Below, one piece after another: positions 11,500-24,103 of a stretch of 64,000 nucleotides of DNA (positions within the stretch are counted from its first letter, which is position 1; every line of letters begins with the position of its first letter). A model generated the notes under the pieces. It was not told where the DNA came from. It made no database searches and worked only from the letters and a program-made list of their open reading frames with translations. Source of the DNA: Hyposmocoma kahamanoa (Eukaryota; Arthropoda; Insecta; Lepidoptera; Cosmopterigidae); NCBI RefSeq assembly GCF_003589595.1, contig NW_020653713.1:5594770-5658769 (forward strand). The letters run 5' to 3'. A program made the position numbers and the translations under genes.

Positions 11500-12078
11500 A
11501 GCTAGTTACACTATGCAAATTTATATTAATTTTTTTTTTATACATAAAAAATAAATGCTGTAACACAATAACTTTGGCAATATTAGTAAAAACAGTTCCA
11601 AAGTTTACCGCTAGATTCAACGATTGCATTTTTACGGTTATCCTCACTACCAAGTGGAAGCATCTCGCACTTGCGCCCATCTTTCGGGACAGGTTACGAG
11701 AACACCTCTGCGTGTGTGTCTTTTTGTAAGACTCGCACCCACCGGGATTTGGCGCGGTCTCTGCGCCGCGCTTGCATCCAATGGGACGAGTCCCTTTTAT
11801 TGGACACCCTTGTAGTGTGAGCTGTTGTACAATAAACCAAGTCTTCTTCACCAAATTTCGTCGTTTGATTCCTGGATTCCTGGTACCGCCTTACTACGTA
11901 AGCGTTCACCAGCTACCCGAGCGAATCTCCACCACCCTGTGCACCCTCTCCTTCTGCATTTGACCTCCATTTCACCTGATGGAAAGTGATGATGAGTCGA
12001 CGATGTAGCGCGCATACCTAAATAATGCCTATTTACTCTCGCCTTGAAAAGGTCCAAGTTATAGCGTTCGCGGAACAA
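11500..12078 (-). pseudogene. LINE ORF2 C-terminus and 3' region
   Basis: From 12078 leftward the minus strand encodes RERYNLDLFKARVNRH, the conserved final motif of a common insect LINE RT, followed by frame-shifted Cys/Arg-rich tail and 3' sequence. The stretch ccaaagtttaccgctagat (about 11596) recurs at about 29957, so the 3' region itself is repetitive. No RT catalytic core remains. Confidence 0.65.
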
Positions 12079-12640
12079 GTACGCAGGTAGGGATTTTCAC
12101 TCTGTATATAAGTATTATATAATTTATAACACAAATAATTTTTGATGACATTAAAATATTTCTACAGTTATTGTTACATTCAAAATATTCTTGAACTGAA
12201 TACAAACTGCAGTCAGATAATCATGCGATTAAACCTAATACTTAGCATATTTTTAAATTCAGACGGTAAGGAGTTATTATATTTTTACACACATAGAATA
12301 ACAGTTACGCTGATACACTTCTTTTTTTAGTTTAACTGGTACAATAAGTCTGTAAGCTAGGTACACTGCACAACTGGATTGAGATTAGTAGGGAATTTAG
12401 AAGGGACGACGAAATGTCGTTCAATTTGAACTTCGGCAGATACATAGAATTTAGCCATGAAGCTTGGCATCCTTTCCAAGGTGAGGCGTTACTGCACACC
12501 GGAACAGACCCTTACCTTTCTACATTAGTTTTGATTATAGTGACCCTTCCTATCCGTAGCGTGCTTGAGAAGGGCACTGTAACCTGTGCGCGCACAGGAA
12601 CCTTATAAGTTCAGACTCTGATCCCAGATCAGCCAGTGTA
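12079..12640. other. Anonymous sequence, possibly more LINE
   Basis: No motif read with confidence. The sequence just before 12640 may be the 5' continuation of the LINE pseudogene that follows. Confidence 0.4.
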
Positions 12641-13345
12641 CAAGGTTGTAACAGACCTCTGTCACTTGACTTCATCCAGCTCTCGAGAGGCTAGTGCCTC
12701 AAGTGAGCCGCCCCTGCCCAGATCCCTCCCCATTTTCCAGATAGGTACCGAAGCTGTAGGCTCGCTCACCTCCCGTTGCGCATTGCACAACTAGTGCCAC
12801 CGCTAACTTTCACAACGGGATAGTTACTTCCGCTGTGCCAAGAACAAGTCCGGTTGTGTATAAAGTACTGCTGGCACCTATGGGATGGCTCTCCTACATA
12901 CCAACTGGCCACCTTGGATTCAATCGGCAAGGGCTTATAGGTGACTCGGAATTAGTGGAGGCAAAGCTGCAGAGTCTTGAACACCGACGTAAAGTTGCCT
13001 ACTCATCGGTATTCTACAGGATATAACAAGGAGAGTGTGCGATGGAATTACACGATTTATTTCCGGTTTCCTTCATCGGGGGACTAGACATAGGCTCAGG
13101 TTCCACCTCTATATTGTGGATGTTCCAGAGATTCGCACGAAGCCTTACGCTTCCACATTTATATGGCGAACTGCAGACTTATTCCCTGAATGTTATAACT
13201 TGGGCCATTTCAAGGTGACAGTGAGCATTGTTTAGGTGTGCATGCTCCATCGTGGACCTCATCACCACTTTGCACCAGATGAGTTGAAGGTCAAATGAAC
13301 ACTTATTATATAAGTGTTAACAACTATTTTGAAGTTAAACATTTC
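12640..13345 (+). pseudogene. LINE ORF2 C-terminus, frameshifted
   Basis: Pieces in three frames read LEHRRKVAYSSVFYRI (about 12975-13022), RHRLRFHLYIVDVPEIRTK (about 13080-13143) and WRTADLFPECYNLGHFKV (about 13165-13217), which together match the C-terminus of insect LINE RTs with the YNL-x-FK motif also seen at 12060 and 63300. At least two frameshifts and a stop at 13024. Confidence 0.72.
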
Positions 13346-14065
13346 AAAATTTTTATAAGACTTTATCTGTTCTTCCTAGAGCTCAAAATGTTTGACTCAA
13401 ATAATGTTCCACGTATCCCACCTTACTAAGAATGAGGAAAAGCTGTTCTCTCTTCCTTTTTCGCTCCGCTTCAGTAGGTGATGGGTTTTGTTAAGAGCCG
13501 TAAACATAGCCAAATTTCACCACATCGAATTTCGTACTAAAAAAATATAAATCGTCTAAAAATTTAAAACCCTCACGTAGGCTTAAAACGTTATCTTTTC
13601 CGTGAAGCTCTGACAAGTCATCTAAAAAGTGAAATATATTCATGCGAAACAACGGGATTTGCATATAAACGACGTGAAATGGATAAGAGGAAGTCGTACC
13701 AGGCTCACACAAGATTACAACGGTAAGAGATGATAATTACCTCTGTGCTAAGGATTGGGTGTTATGAGTTCGAACTTAAATTCATATTTGCTGTTAAATG
13801 ATGACCGCGGTTTACTTTTATTTCTCCTAAGTGAATAGGTGTTATCGGTTGCTAAAACACGACTATCTATTCCATTTTGGTAGATAACGTACTCAAAGCT
13901 AATTACATATTAGAATAGAATAGAATAGAAGTCGTTTATTATTAGAATGATTAATTTAGAAAACTTTTCTTTTAAAATTTTAAAATATTTATTTATTAAT
14001 TAAATTTTTATTGATTGATTAATTAATTTTTATGATGATGATTGATTAATTTTTATTGTGAAATG
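13346..14065. other. AT-rich spacer
   Basis: Contains an (AGAAT)n run at 13912-13929 followed by gtcgtttatt, which resembles a LINE tail end. No gene. Confidence 0.45.
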
Positions 14066-14220
14066 ACTCCACTAGTTTGTTATAATTATTAATACAAAGA
14101 TCGAACACTCAGAAAAAATTCCTTCGATCCGGTCGGATTCGAACCGACGTCTTCTTGCATACCGTGCCAGACGCTATATTAACTAAGCCACGGAACGAAC
14201 CAACGGACCTCACGAATTTT
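14066..14220 (-). repeat. Family B tRNA-like SINE, inverted-pair left arm
   Basis: Read on the minus strand: leader, A-box-like gtggcttagttaatatagcg, B-box-like ggttcgaatcc, then the shared body. It faces an opposite copy at 14310-14436. Confidence 0.88.
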
Positions 14221-14309
14221 TCTATGTGATTGCGTCGTGTTTTTGTACTTGGTCTTTCAACGACTTTTTAGTCGTAGCGCCATCTATGAGAAATCTTTAA
14301 CAGATTTAA

Positions 14310-14436
14310 CAGGCTTAGTTGGTATAGCGTCTGGCACGGTATGCAAGAAGACGTCGGTTCGAATCCGACCGGATCGAAGGAATTTTTTCTGAGCGTTTTT
14401 TCTGAGTGTTCGATCTTTGTATTAATAATTATAATA
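14310..14436 (+). repeat. Family B tRNA-like SINE, inverted-pair right arm
   Basis: ggcttagttggtatagcgtc (A box) and ggttcgaatccgacc (B box) give an internal pol III promoter pattern; the body follows with a short duplication of ttttttctgag. Confidence 0.88.
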
Positions 14437-14808
14437 TTATTTATTTATATTTTACTGTTATTGTTAAAATTTGCTATTGTTATTATATTAGTATTATCAA
14501 GTTACTTGAACTGCATAATCATATTGTATTACAGTATATGATTAATTATTGAATGAAAATTACATAAAAAATAAAAAACTTTGTATGCCACAAGGCGGTT
14601 CAAAATTCATTCTTGTAACAACTTTAAAATGTGTATCACAAAGAAATAAACTATTTAATGATTTAATTTATTTGTAACAAGGTTTATATTACTTTATACC
14701 TATAAAAATCCGATAGGTTACTCACGTAACGTCAACTCTTTAACTAAGTTTGTAAGTAATTATGGAACAGAAGAAGTCTTCCTGAGCCGGGTCCATTAGA
14801 AATATATA

Positions 14809-15005
14809 TTTTTTTTATGATATCAAGTGACGACAGGATCAAGTCATTCACGTAGTGGTACACGTCTATCCATAACAGTTGCAGTATCACTCATAACTTT
14901 AAATCACAAAGATCTGATGAGCACTGCCACTGCGCCACTGCGATATAAGTTGACAAGTCCCATATGGCTGTAATTTTACTAGCATCCTTACCCTGGAAAA
15001 ACCGG
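14809..15005 (-). repeat. Family A repeat, left arm of inverted pair
   Basis: The minus strand carries the 3' two-thirds of the family; the tail is at 14809. It meets a plus-strand copy head to head at about 15007. Confidence 0.85.
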
Positions 15006-15008
15006 ATT

Positions 15009-15305
15009 TAGTAGCAGAAGAAAGAGCGCCTTGTGAAAGAGTTCGTCCAGGATAGTACTGCCACCTTACCTATTTCTGCCGCTAAGCAGTAATCTGAGCA
15101 TTTACTACCTTCCGGTTCTGAAGGGTAAGGGTGCTGGTGAAATTACAGGCACATGGGATTTTTTCAAGAGCAGGCTCAGTGGCTTTGCCCCTCATATTTT
15201 TGCGATTTAAAACTCCGGTGGCACTGCAACTGCTATGGACAGGCGTGTAGCTTACCATCAGGTACACGACTTGTTCGTCCCGTCACTTGAAGTAATAAAA
15301 AAAAT
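15009..15305 (+). repeat. Family A repeat, right arm of inverted pair
   Basis: A near-complete copy with tail aataaaaaaaa at 15292-15303. It starts 4 bp after the inverted neighbour, so transcripts across both could form a long hairpin. Confidence 0.88.
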
Positions 15306-16599
15306 ATTTCTTTTTTTATAAATTAAAGTTAATTTTAAAGGAAATTAGGAAGAAAAATAAAAATAAGAAAGTGTAAAAATATTCATTGAACTCGATACTT
15401 TTAGAGATGTTTGAAAAAGGTTAATCATCAAGAAAAATATTCATAAAGTTAAGCCGTTTTGAAATTTTCGAGGCTGTCTAATATTAGTTAGACGAACGTT
15501 ATTATTTAATGGTAAACGTAAAAAAGACAGGACTTGAGACTTCTATTTCTAGATAATGTCTAATAAATACAAAATGGTATTTACTTTGTATTTAAAATAG
15601 TTTCCTATTTTATTAGAAAAGTGCTCGTCAGATAGTTCTCGGAACTTATAAGTTCAGAGAACTATCGGAACTTATAAGTTCAGAGAACTATCTTACATAG
15701 ATAACCTTATATTTATTTAAACAATCTGTGGTTTAATTTAGTTTTCATTGGTCGAACTTTTTGTGTAACCATTTTGTTTTGTAATTTTTTGTGGCGTCAT
15801 TTGTGGTATACAAATAAATATATTTATATATTCATATACCACATATAATATAATATATATAATATATTTATTATCTTTCTTGTATTACTTGTTTCTGATT
15901 TTTACGATGCGATAAAAAAATAAATAGCGAAGATATTTAAGCAGCGTCAGTAAAGCTATGGTTTCGCATTAAAGTTCAAATAGCTCTTAACGAAATCGAT
16001 TGGGAACCTTAAAGTACAAAACAAGCGCAAACAAAAAAGAACGACCGAACAAGAATGAAAGAGCAATTTGGTGAAACAATTCGGAAACAAAGCTATTTGT
16101 GCGCCGCAAACATTTGCATGGGGAAGCGGGTAAATGTCAAGTAAAGTGTAGTTTAGGCTGTCACACCTTGTTGCAACCTAAGGGAGGTAGCGGAAATTGT
16201 GAACCTCGTGTTTTCAGAACCAAATTTACCTAAATATCTTCTATCTTCATATTCAAAAAAAGCGTTTGAAAATTCCGCCACAATGTACACCCAACCCCAT
16301 GGATGCACATTAGAGCCCATAAGGTTCAAAGGCAAAAATTGTATACTTATAAACTTGGGTTTAGGGTCGTTCGTATTAGTGTTAAAAATTACATGTAAAT
16401 TAGAATAATAAGAATATGTGTATATACATACATACAAAAGATAAGAATGTAATAATATATATAATAAATTGTTTATTGAATAACTTATTATAAAAAGAAA
16501 TAACTAAAGACTAATTATGCGTATCAACGTAAAATATAACACATATACCTGAACTAGGAGAATCCTGTATTTCAGGTAAAAAGTACTAATTATATAGCA
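15306..16599. other. AT-rich spacer with duplicated palindrome
   Basis: Apart from the palindrome at 15631-15692 there is nothing recognisable. Opposed frames at 16153-16437 have no known domain and biased composition. Confidence 0.45.
15631..15692. repeat. Duplicated palindrome
   Basis: gatagttctc precedes two exact 26-bp units (15641-15666 and 15667-15692), each with the 14-bp palindrome gaacttataagttc. The first unit plus its left flank is itself a 36-bp near-perfect hairpin. Confidence 0.9.
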
Positions 16600-16790
16600 A
16601 ATTTGTAGCCTAGGTAGAGCGGTGGTTCTAGTTTCGCATACGGATGCAGTTTCGCGAATTTTTCTTCGTGTTCGATTTTTGTAATAATAATTACAACAAA
16701 CTAGTGTAGTGATTACATTAAAAAAAATAGTATAATGATAAAAAAACATCGTGATATTCAATACAGTCAATATTACAAAGATACTGCTCA
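16600..16790 (+). repeat. Family B SINE with a different tRNA-like head
   Basis: The head gtagcctaggtagagcggtg resembles an A box but differs from the 14-kb copies, and no clear B box is present. The body gttcgatttttgtaataata and aacaaactagtgtagtgatt is standard. Confidence 0.75.
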
Positions 16791-18319
16791 GAAAATATTC
16801 AAAAATATTATTTAAAGCTCTCAAACTTAACAATAGTCGTCGATTCAGGCCGTCATCTTCAGACGACACCGACGCTTTGCATTGGTAGGACTACCCAATA
16901 AGTATAAATAAAAATACATTTATTTCTCTACAGAACATAGGAATCGCAATACTTCAAAACTAACAAAAAATACGACAGAGTGGACAGGTTACATTTTCAG
17001 CATTGCTGATTTTCACCTGTAGCTAGCGATTCGCTTGCTGCACCAGGTTAATACGCGGAATGTACACCAAATATATATTTATCTTAAGTAATAACTAGTA
17101 ATACATTAAATATTGAAGAAAAACTCATTTTGTCTCAAGGTAAACATTTTCTTTGATCTAATTTCATTGTTTCACATACAAAAACTCACGCCCTTGGATT
17201 TCCATTAATGAAGGCATAAACTATCGATTGACACTTAGTAAGAACCTTACAAGCCTCGTGCGTCACTTACATACATCAATCTTTCCATACAACCCATCTT
17301 ATTCATCCTCACTGAGCACTCCAGTTTTTGTAAGAATACTGTTTTCATGATCAGATAAAGTTTCTTCGTGGTCATCATCTTCCAATGTTGCCTTCCACGT
17401 TATTCCATATGATATTTATGTTTCTTTCGTTAATCTACATTCATTTCTGATTTACGAGCTCATTATGTGTACAACTAAGCAGTGAGACTTCTTAGTATGT
17501 TTTGTATATCCATAAACGTGTAATGAGTATGTATTAAAGGCCAGGATCAAAAGGCCAAATGAGATAGATAAACATAAACTTGTCTTAAATAAAAAATACT
17601 ATTTTGGCCCCTGAGACCAAAAGATGCTACTGTACGTTCTTATGTACCGTTTCGTGCTAGTCCGTAATTCGGTTGGCAGTTGTGTCGGAGTATAAACCTG
17701 GCCGCCCACTGGGACAAGATCTGTGTCACAGGTCTCCGCTAGAACGACGAACTTCACAAAAAACTAGTACCAACTTATTTTTATGTTTTTGAATATGAAA
17801 TAAAAAACTATTGACTTCACATGGTCAATTTGTTCCACTTATGGTGAGGATGGTTTTATAGCGCTTTCACTTTAATGATCTCGGTGTTAACTCCATTACA
17901 TAGACACGTCGTGGCTATAAATTCTTTTCAAACGAGCACACGTTCCAACGCTTACTCATCCTAAGGTCACCTTACAGCTTCCTACGTCCTCCAATAGGTC
18001 ATAAGCTATATAAGAATGCTGTAAATTACGTTTAAGATCCTAAAACGGGAAAATTTTATTCAAATTCGGGAATATTCCGAATGTGGGTCAAATTTTTAAC
18101 ACGTGTATTGATGACGTATTATTTAGCTGATGTGAAAAGGAATTCAGCGTCCAATTTGTAAATAGAAGAAAATCGCAAATAATATGTGTCGTTATTTTTA
18201 GGACTATATTTTGACATTATTTGAATACGGAATTTTATAAAAATATATTACTTATTTTGTCAATAAAATGGCAGTATTTTTCCTGCTATATATTTATTAT
18301 GATCGTCAAATTGGCGAAC
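16791..18319. other. Anonymous sequence
   Basis: No known repeat in this window matches it and no long frame is present. Confidence 0.45.
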
Positions 18320-18445
18320 AGTCTAATGGTTCACGCCGAATCCGGCCGGATCGAAGGAATTTTATAATAATACCAAACTAGTGAAGTAATTTCAAAAAAA
18401 ATACTTGAATATCATGATAGTGAAATATTCTCACAGTCAATAAAA
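18320..18445 (+). repeat. Family B SINE, 3' part
   Basis: From ccggccggatcgaaggaatt into ccaaactagtgaagtaattt; most of the head is missing. Confidence 0.78.
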
Positions 18446-18477
18446 CACTTAAAGACTTAATGGTTATTAAGTATTTT

Positions 18478-18692
18478 TTAACCGACTTCAAAAAAAGGAG
18501 CAGGTTCGCCATTCGATTTTTTTTGTATGTCACGGGATAACTCTAATTACCAATTTGTGGACCGATTTTGATTTTTTTTTGTTGAAAAGAGGGTACTTCG
18601 GTAGTGGTCTCATTTAAATTAGAAAAAAAATATTTTCTCTCCAAGGGTGGTAAACTAGGGGATGAATCCGGTTTCACGCACTTTCCGGTAAC
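18478..18692 (+). repeat. Family F TIR repeat, 5' part
   Basis: Starts ttttaaccgacttcaaaaaa and includes tgtggaccgattttga and ggggatgaatccggttt; truncated before the second TIR. Complete copies end in aagtcggttttttt, the inverse of the start. Confidence 0.82.
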
Positions 18693-19151
18693 CGTTTTCT
18701 TTATAAAAAAGATATATGTATATGTTACATTTACATTTCTATAACAACTTACGTCTTGTGTAAGCATTGGTGCTAAACCAGTGCATAAAGTGAAGCAAGT
18801 TAGGGTCGGTTTTACTAATTTAAAAAAACGAACTGTAAAATTGTTACATTTGCACCACACGCTTAGCAATAGATCGAGCCAGTAACGGTATCGTATTCGC
18901 ATCGCAAATGGTAATGAAGCCGCCACCATGTAGTAAATATGCTTGTAACTGTCCCTGTACTACCTGATACTTTTGCACTAGTATCACAGGACCCTAATAA
19001 GGTAAATGAGTGGTCCCTCGGATGAAAAAAATAAGAAAGAAGCGCGGAGATATGTCTGAATATATCAAGAATTATCATTAAGTGTATTATAAATGTTCTA
19101 CACATTAGCTAATATATTTCGACTTTCCATTTGTCGAAACACAAACATTTA

Positions 19152-19240
19152 TTCAAATTCAAATTCATCTATTCTCAGACCAATTAGTCCACATTTGTTA
19201 GTAACAATCTTATGACCTAAGTTAGTAGAAACAAGGAAAA
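19152..19240 (-). repeat. LINE 3' UTR fragment
   Basis: tcaaattcaaattcatctat and the following gttagtaacaat match the 3' UTR of the LINE at 49300-49400; only the tail is present. Confidence 0.6.
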
Positions 19241-19281
19241 TATTTTTTTAAATTAATTAAATTATTATATTATTATTATAA

Positions 19282-19484
19282 ATGCCTCCGTGCCTCCGTG
19301 GCCGAACGGTCTCCGGGTTCGATTCCCAGGCCGGGAGAAATATTTGTATGGCCTACATTTATTTCTCTCGTGAGTTTGGGTGTAATTTGTGGTTGTCTGT
19401 GTGTGTGTCCATGGCACCCGCGACACAGGGTTTCCCTAGTGCGGGGCTATGTTGAGTGTGTGCGTTATTATTATTATTATAAAT
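19282..19484 (+). repeat. Family G SINE (tRNA-Gly-like head), head shortened
   Basis: tggccgaacggt (A box) joins directly to ccgggttcgattccc (B box), so the anticodon region is deleted. The body gtggttgtctgtgtgtgtcc and gggtttccctagtgcggggc is followed by a (TTA)n tail. Confidence 0.88.
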
Positions 19485-21127
19485 ACATTATAATATGTCC
19501 ACGTGTGACACGGCGAACCTACGGAAAACAGCCTAGTCAGACGCCATGGCAACTAAGCCACTGAAAATTTTACCTATTTGACTATGTTTATATTGTTGAT
19601 GACTGTGCCAATTTTCACTGCAAAATTTTAATCTACTGAGAAACCCTGAAATTGATTTTCAATCAGTCTTATCAAATTAGTTCGATTCACATTTCATATT
19701 CTGATTTTTGTCAATACTGTAGGCATCATTGCAAAACATACGTACTACTTATACATATTTGCGAAAAGTCACCCTACATCCAAATACGTCTCTGCACACT
19801 ATACAGTAATGAGTTTTTTCTAAAGAGCTTTTGATAATATAGCGTAGAAAATATGGTTCAACTTCACACGTTAAGGTGTAAAATTTGCAGTAATGTTACC
19901 GCGCTTTAAAACTAACTTATATTTATTTTCCTCTTACAAAATGATCCAAGTAATTAGGGCGCTTGTAAAATTTAAACTTTTATTTGTGCTACGAATTTAT
20001 TTTTTTCCTTAGATAATTAAAGGGTCTTAACGGGTTTTAGTATGGTTACCCTTTTTGTATAAAATACAGTTTCAGGATTTTTTTGGTTAAACGTAGGGAA
20101 TGAGTAACCTTGGCATCCACGTCTCAAGCAGATTGAAGAAGTCCTAGAAAAAGGTTATAGATACCAGAAGAAACAAAAATGTATGAAAACACTATTGCGA
20201 AGAAGGGAAAAAGCCTCGTCGCGAGCGTAGTGAGAGCGTAGAGTGTAGCAAGCATTGTGAGAGCTTAAAGAGACAGAACGTACCTCGGAAATGGTTCGTA
20301 ACGTACCTCAAAAACGACGTGTCATATACAGGTTTTTTTGTTTATTTTCTTTTTCATTTTTTAAATGTATTCAATATCCGTGACCGGTATCTACTAGGTA
20401 GTTCATAAATCGCATATTTCATATCACAACACGAAAGTACAATAATAATATTCGTAGTACATCGATTTCATAGGTTTCCACGAATGTTACTCTTCACAAG
20501 TCAGCCTTGAAAATGGGACCTGAAATTATCAACCAGGAATGAAACCAAAACGCTAGTTAGTTTATAAAAACAAACACGTGATTTTTAAGTAGTCTCATTT
20601 CTATTCACTAATAGCAGTATTTTAAATACTAAAACTTTATAAACATAAGAAATAAATCAGTGTTAGTAATATAGTAAATTTTTCTTACACGCTAAGGTCA
20701 GCACAATATAAATAGACCTAATACTAGACAGAGAAAATGCCATGGCTAGACCTTACGCATTCAATGGTTTTGTTAAAGATGGGTTACCTGTCAATAGCCC
20801 GTAATGACATTTTCCAGAAATAACGTTTGGTCGAAATTTCATAACCTCGAAAGTAATTTTGAGAGGAAAATGATTTTTCTTTTAAACCGGACTTAACCTA
20901 ACCTAACCGAACCTAATCTTGTGTCAAACAGTGTCTTTGCGATAAATAATCAACATATCCTGAAAGAACAACTGTTTCGTTATAATTCGGTTTTCGGTGT
21001 AATGAAAATTCGAACAAACGTTATTTCGTGCAAAAAAAAATTCGACTTTGTGATAGGTGAAAAATAATAACATTGCGTTATCTCGAAACTATTTCATAAC
21101 TAACATCATCGTTAGCCTATTACACAT
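19485..21127. other. Anonymous sequence
   Basis: Includes a short cctaacctaacc run at 20888-20899 and a weak internal repetition of gagcgtagtgagagcgtag at 20220. No gene. Confidence 0.45.
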
Positions 21128-21587
21128 AGTAGTATTAGGCTCCTTGTACAAAAGTTCGTCTAGGGAAGTACTGCTACCTTACCTATTTCTGTAATGCGGT
21201 CATATGAGCATTACTCTGTGTTCCGGCTTTGAAGAGTAAATATGCTGTTGAAATTACAGGCACATGGGACTTGTCAACTTATATCTCAGAACGAAGAGCG
21301 CAGTAGCAGTGCCCCGTTACCTGCCTCCGTAGCCGAACGACTGCCACGCAGAGGTCCCAAGTTCGATTCCCGGGAGAAAAATTTGAATGGCCTACATTTA
21401 TTTCTCTCGTAAGTTTGGGTGTAACTTGTGGTTGTCTATGTGTGTATCCATGAGACACAGAGTTTCAGAGTTTCTCTAGTGCGGGGCTATGTTGAGTGTT
21501 TCTCTGACTGCCACTGTAACTGCTATGGATAGGCGTGTTGCTTACTTCTTTGACCTTGTTTGGCCTGTCACTTGGTACCGTAAAATA
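21128..21587 (+). repeat. Family A repeat split by a G SINE
   Basis: Family A matches run 21128-21320 and resume at about 21510 (gccactgtaactgctatgg) to the 3' end at 21587. A family G SINE fills the interval. Confidence 0.85.
21322..21500 (+). repeat. Family G SINE nested in family A
   Basis: tgcctccgtagccgaacgac starts the head, with gcagaggtcccaagttcgat near the B box. The usual body follows and the tail ends at gttgagtgt inside the family A copy. Confidence 0.87.
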
Positions 21588-22848
21588 ACTCATCCCAGGG
21601 AGGACAAAGGTTTCCTTTAAGACAAAGGTTTAGGCCAGTGTCTGCCAAGCAGGCCTAATACGGATTGGAGACTTCACACGTTTGCAATTTTTTTTTTAAA
21701 TTAAATGGACTTGCATAGATAGGATCTACGATGAAACGAGCTCGCCCAGAAGATACCTATTCAGTCGCACCTTAAAGAGACTCGGGTTTTATGAATTCGG
21801 AAACACAGTCGCAGGCAGGGACTTCAGAAGATGATGCAAAGTACTTAATACGCCTGAAGGGAATATCGACCAATTAAGGATGATATCTCGCCGCACGTCT
21901 AGACGTCCGATGGTAAGTTGTAGTCCTTCTATCTACCATCGCTGCAATATATTTACCTGAAACAAAAAACAATCGAATGAGTTGGCAAATACTCACGAGG
22001 TGTCTGTGTAAAAGCGTTTTGGGTGTAGCGCATCGGTCTATCACAGTGATTGACACGGGAAAACGAAGAAAAATATCGCTTTACGCATAATTAAGATTGA
22101 TAGCCGGCGAGGAATACATTTGGACGGACTTAGTAGGGGTGGTATTTAAAAAATAGGATTAGATTTTGTGCATGTATGCACCGTCCAATCATTTATTTAA
22201 GTTTTGACAGCAGCGAATTTCAATCAATTAGTGATGTCCTGATGCGTTTCCGATTCGATTTTATGTAACAATCGATTTTATTTATGTTGAGATTATAATC
22301 GTGAATGTTATGTGATTAGAATTGAGATATTGCGTTTGACAATTTGTATTCTCAAGAATTAATAAATAATGTTAATGAGGATTCAAATGAAGAATCCCGT
22401 TCATATGGAACAGAATTCGACTGTTCATTATAATAAACAATAAAAAATAATAAGAATTTATTATAATTATGTATAATTTATTGCATTTCATTATAATTTA
22501 TTCGACAAGTACCAAAATTTATCAACTTAAATAATCTTCGTTTATGTGACGAAGAATCTGTTAGCTCGATTAATATCGTAGCTAAAGGGCACGTCGCTTC
22601 ACTAAAATAAAAAAAAAAAAGAGTCCAGGAAGTATTGCATTTCTTTGCCTATGGTTTTATGTCAATAATTACAGAACTTCGGAGGCATGCAAGTTAAATA
22701 AATAGTTGGACGGAGTATAGTGGCTGTTTAGCAACAACTATACATACGCAACGGCACGTTTGGAGGTCATTACGTCGGTTAAATTTGATAACTTCGTAAC
22801 TCAGTTTTAGGACTAAATCCCTTTCATACGTGCGACGATGCTGACCTC
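21588..22848. other. Anonymous AT-rich sequence
   Basis: No coding signal; several ataattta-rich stretches around 22440-22500. Confidence 0.45.
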
Positions 22849-23035
22849 TTTGCCAAGTTTTGTTGAAATCAATAGTTTCCCACCCTTAGAGGTGGAAAAT
22901 TTTCTTCAATTTAAATGGGACCCATGCTGAGGTTCTTTCCAACAAAAAAGAATCATCAAAATCGGTTCACAAACCGGTGTAATCGCGTAATATAGACGCA
23001 CAAAAATAATATACAGTCGAATTAATTTTTGAGAT
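22849..23035 (-). repeat. Family F repeat fragment
   Basis: Minus-strand match: plus reads ttgccaagttttgttgaaat, cccacccttagaggtgg, aaaagaatcatcaaaatcgg. Confidence 0.8.
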
Positions 23036-23332
23036 CGTTTAAAAATAAAGATATAATCATAGAATGTCCTATAATTTCTAGAAATTCTCTTTTTTTGTGC
23101 CTACTCAAAAGTACACATTAATGGAGGTTGGAGGATGGAGGAAGGCCAATGTTAGTAAAAATCTCAAAATAGTGTTCTTCTTTTCCAAAAAAGAATTGGA
23201 AATTAAAATTAGAAGCTGACTTTGCGTTTTCGTTAATTTTGTACATTTTATTTACAAGAGCTTTTTTATTTCTAAAACATACATTAATTAACGTTAAACT
23301 GTTTTTTTTAATTTAAATTTAAATGCCTCCGT

Positions 23333-23490
23333 GGCCGAACAGTTACCATGCTGGTCTGCTATGCAGAAGTCCCGGGTTCGGTTACCGAACCGTGCGAAAA
23401 ATTCAGTGGCCTACGTTTATTTATCTCGTGAATTATCGAGTAAATGGTTGTCTATGTGTATCCATGGCACCCTATATACAGGGTTTCTAT
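23333..23490 (+). repeat. Family G SINE, 3' truncated
   Basis: The complete head is present (tgcctccgtggccgaacagt, B box gggttcggttacc), but the body stops at acagggtttct. Confidence 0.85.
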
Positions 23491-24103
23491 AAAAATTAAA
23501 AATTGAGTTTATTGCTTTATCACAAAATCTAAAAAAATATGCATTTTAATTTAATTACGATTTTTTCCAATAACATTTGCGTAAGGCTTTGCAAAATCGA
23601 TGTCAAAACATGTTAACGTAATTGCTATTTTACATTATTTTCCCACGTAATTTTTGTTCCGCTAAATTTGCCAATAAGTGTTTACACATATTTTTATATT
23701 GAGTGACGGTTGGAAAATATATTCCACTCTATTGTGCAAACAAAAATTGAACATAAAGAAAAATTTAAATCCTTCAAATCTATCTTTACAAATTAATGTG
23801 TATTCATTTATTACGTAATTAAATATGTTCGATATTAATAACGTCAACATCAAAAATACTTGAATATTAATTTATGCTTGGGGGCCCAATTATTTAATAC
23901 TATGTGGCGCAAAATTCTGAATAGGGACCTGTGAAACGTTACACGAAATTCGTTACCAAGTAATACGGCCCGTCATGTCAAAAGAAACGAAAAGCTGGCG
24001 TTTATTGGATCTCAGGAAACTTATATTGATACTATTTTAGACTTTAGTTGTTAAGTCTACAGAAAATACACTATTTATTTTCTATAATTAAAAAATAGCA
24101 TAG

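Noticed and set aside
11498..11854. 118-codon open frame on the minus strand
   Set aside because: It falls in a LINE 3' region, out of frame with the recognisable ORF2 end.
14120..14200. tRNA gene candidate on the minus strand
   Set aside because: The same head, followed by the same body, occurs in several copies; it is a SINE.
16504..16869. 121-codon open frame on the minus strand
   Set aside because: It lies over a family B SINE and AT-rich sequence, with no domain.
18543..18929. 128-codon open frame on the minus strand
   Set aside because: Most of it is family F repeat read antisense.
20880..20915. cctaacctaacc run resembling telomeric repeat
   Set aside because: The unit is 6 bp and degenerate, not the insect TTAGG pentamer, and only two to four units are present.
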